From Streptomyces rhizosphaerihabitans (lineage in GTDB: Bacteria > Actinomycetota > Actinomycetes > Streptomycetales > Streptomycetaceae), in contig NZ_JAODTZ010000038.1 of assembly GCF_025399795.1 (NCBI RefSeq), positions 31,650 through 95,649 of the forward strand: a stretch of DNA of 64,000 bases, written 5' to 3'. Position numbers and translations under genes: made by a program. The notes beneath the pieces are model-generated. The model ran no database searches. It was not told the DNA's origin and worked only from the letters and a program-made list of their open reading frames with translations. Below, piece by piece: positions 62,491-64,000 of this stretch; position 1 is the first letter of the stretch; the number at the start of each line of letters is the position of its first letter.

Positions 62491-63303
62491 CTACACCTCG
62501 CCAACGAATGAGTAGGGCACCCACGGCCCGGACAGCTCGATATCCACCCCGGTGCGTTCCCGCAATGTCCGTGTCAGCACGGCCAGTTCCTCAGCGCGGC
62601 GTGCTGACACCAAATACGTCGCGTTGAGGACCTGGACCCGGTGTTCCCCGGAAGGCTGGGCGTGCGGCCGCAACCTACGGGACGCGGTGGCGAGACCCCG
62701 GACTTCGGTATCCACCGCTTCGGCGGTCCTCAAGGCCTCGTCCTGGATCCGCTCGCGGCGCTCCTGCGCGCCCCGCTTGCGGTTCAGGTAGGCGAGGCCG
62801 GCTCCGGGCGCCGGGCGAGACCGCTCCGTCGGCGTGACGTGCCGGACCGGCGTCGGCACCGTCTCGTCTTGCGGGCAGGGCGGCACGAAGACCTTCACCC
62901 CCCATTCGGCGTGGTGCGCAATGCGCTTGAGCGCGGCATCGAACCGATCGGCCTCCTTGGCCAGTGCCTCCCGCGCCCTCTCCTCGCCGTGGTACAGGGT
63001 GGCCATCGGCAGGGGAACTGTCGGACAGCGAGCCGCGACCGCGGCGACGACATCGTGGTGGGCGCGTGCGTATCGCTCGAGTTCCCGCTGGTCCGACAGG
63101 CGCGCCTGCCAGACCTCGTCAGTGAAGTCGCTCGCCCGAACCGTCTGGACGATCGCTGTCAGCGCCCCCAGCGACAGTGAGCTCACGGACGCCTGGTCGG
63201 TGACCCCTGGCAGCCCGACCACGGCCGAAAGGTCCGGTTTCCGGCAGACAGCGAACACGTAGATTGCGTTGACGCCCGACAGCTCAGGGCCGCGCTCCGT
63301 CAT
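62491..63303 (-). CDS. gvpL: Gas vesicle protein GvpL/GvpF
   Basis: A 270-residue GvpF/GvpL family protein. The N-terminal domain opens with AIYVFAVCRKPDL, and the middle has LERYARAHHDVVAAVAARCP with VPLPMATLY. WGVKVFV marks the start of the second ferredoxin-like domain, and the C-terminus (GVDIELSGPWVPYSFV) is the family's most conserved part. Such proteins interact with the vesicle wall protein during assembly. ATG 63303 is preceded by GGAGG. Confidence 0.92.
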   Translation of the reverse strand: MTERGPELSGVNAIYVFAVCRKPDLSAVVGLPGVTDQASVSSLSLGALTAIVQTVRASDFTDEVWQARLSDQRELERYARAHHDVVAAVAARCPTVPLPMATLYHGEERAREALAKEADRFDAALKRIAHHAEWGVKVFVPPCPQDETVPTPVRHVTPTERSRPAPGAGLAYLNRKRGAQERRERIQDEALRTAEAVDTEVRGLATASRRLRPHAQPSGEHRVQVLNATYLVSARRAEELAVLTRTLRERTGVDIELSGPWVPYSFVGEV

Positions 63304-63363
63304 GTACTCGGACCTCCTTGTTCCTCGCCGACTCGGGACGTTGCTGTGTGGCCGTCGTTGAGG

Positions 63364-63706
63364 CTATTTCTCCGCCTTCTCGGAATCGAGCGATTTCTCC
63401 GACGCCTCGGACTCGAGCTCTTTCAGCCGCTCACGCAATTCACGGTTCTCGTCCTTCAAGGCGTTGCGCGAAGCCCGTGAGCTGAGTGCCGGATCGTTCT
63501 CCCACCAGTCGATTCCGGCCTTCTTCGCGGTATCCACGGATGCCACGAACAAGCGGAGCCGAATGGTGAGCAGTTCGATGTCGAGGAGATCGATCTTGAT
63601 GTCCCCGGCGATCACGATTCCTTTGTCCAGAACGCGTTCGAGAATGTCGGCGAGGTTGGTGGTCTGAGGACCGGAGACGGGGTAGGAGCCCTGCCGGAAG
63701 TCGACG

Positions 63707-63714
<8 letters not shown>
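63364..63714 (-). CDS. gvpJ: Gas vesicle protein GvpJ
   Basis: A 116-residue GvpA/GvpJ family protein. NLADILERVLDKGIVIAGDI and LLDIELLTIRLRLFVASVD form the conserved vesicle-wall fold; the extra C-terminal coiled tail (ENRELRERLKELESEASEK) marks GvpJ rather than GvpA. GTG 63714 overlaps the end of the upstream acidic protein by eight bases. The frame is open further upstream as an Arg/Thr run, which is a shadow of that acidic tail. Confidence 0.88.

Positions 63715-64000
<286 letters not shown>

Overview
The window is about 72 % GC, codes densely with GTG/ATG starts and carries many actinomycete-type families: RsbQ/RsbP stress signalling, eukaryotic-like Ser/Thr kinases, a gas-vesicle cluster, a Ca-type PI-PLC, DUF6188, DUF6131 and AMIN-like secreted proteins. 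This points to a chromosome of Streptomyces or a close relative. The many insertion-sequence scars and broken genes suggest an accessory or arm region rather than the core.

Left part (1-30.7 kb) is a mosaic. It holds a frameshifted DUF6188 tail, an MFS exporter, an alpha/beta hydrolase, and a YciI gene cut by an IS200/IS605 element (tnpA/tnpB). Next comes a rifamycin phosphotransferase gene (rph) with a recognisable rifamycin-associated element upstream. Directly behind rph sits a composite transposon, 9307-12901. It consists of a full ISAs1-type copy, two secreted-protein genes and an internally deleted IS copy, and it is flanked on both outer sides by the same 9-bp sequence. After it come a PhzF-like protein, a divergent TetR/serine-hydrolase pair with a palindromic operator, an esterase, a Nudix protein, two FG-GAP proteins, an ABC exporter, an AMIN-like secreted protein, a D-Ala-D-Ala carboxypeptidase and a secreted PI-PLC.

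Middle part (30.7-49.4 kb) is the most unusual. All genes lie on the minus strand and many overlap by a few bases. One operon (37217 to 30723) encodes a 494-residue Gly-rich protein with a RiPP-like leader and three copies of a short motif, then a zinc-ribbon/FHA/PqqD-like/M50 protease fusion, an active Ser/Thr kinase and a membrane pseudokinase. Upstream on the same strand lie an FHA-FAD monooxygenase, a tRNA-like element, an LRR protein, an ankyrin protein, a MoxR ATPase, a vWA/HExxH protein and the C-terminal half of another kinase. I read this as a phosphorylation-controlled peptide/protein maturation or conflict system. A membrane-anchored GH5 (endoglycoceramidase-like) gene with a strong terminator closes the block.

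Right part (50-64 kb) holds a glutamate-synthase-like FMN protein next to poxB, a 224-bp MITE, DUF2231 and DUF6131 membrane proteins, and a GNAT gene truncated by a decayed TnpB element. It continues with a translationally coupled rsbQ-rsbP-STAS unit plus an RsbW-like kinase, and ends with the 3' portion of a gas-vesicle operon (gvpJ-L-S-K) that runs off the window edge.
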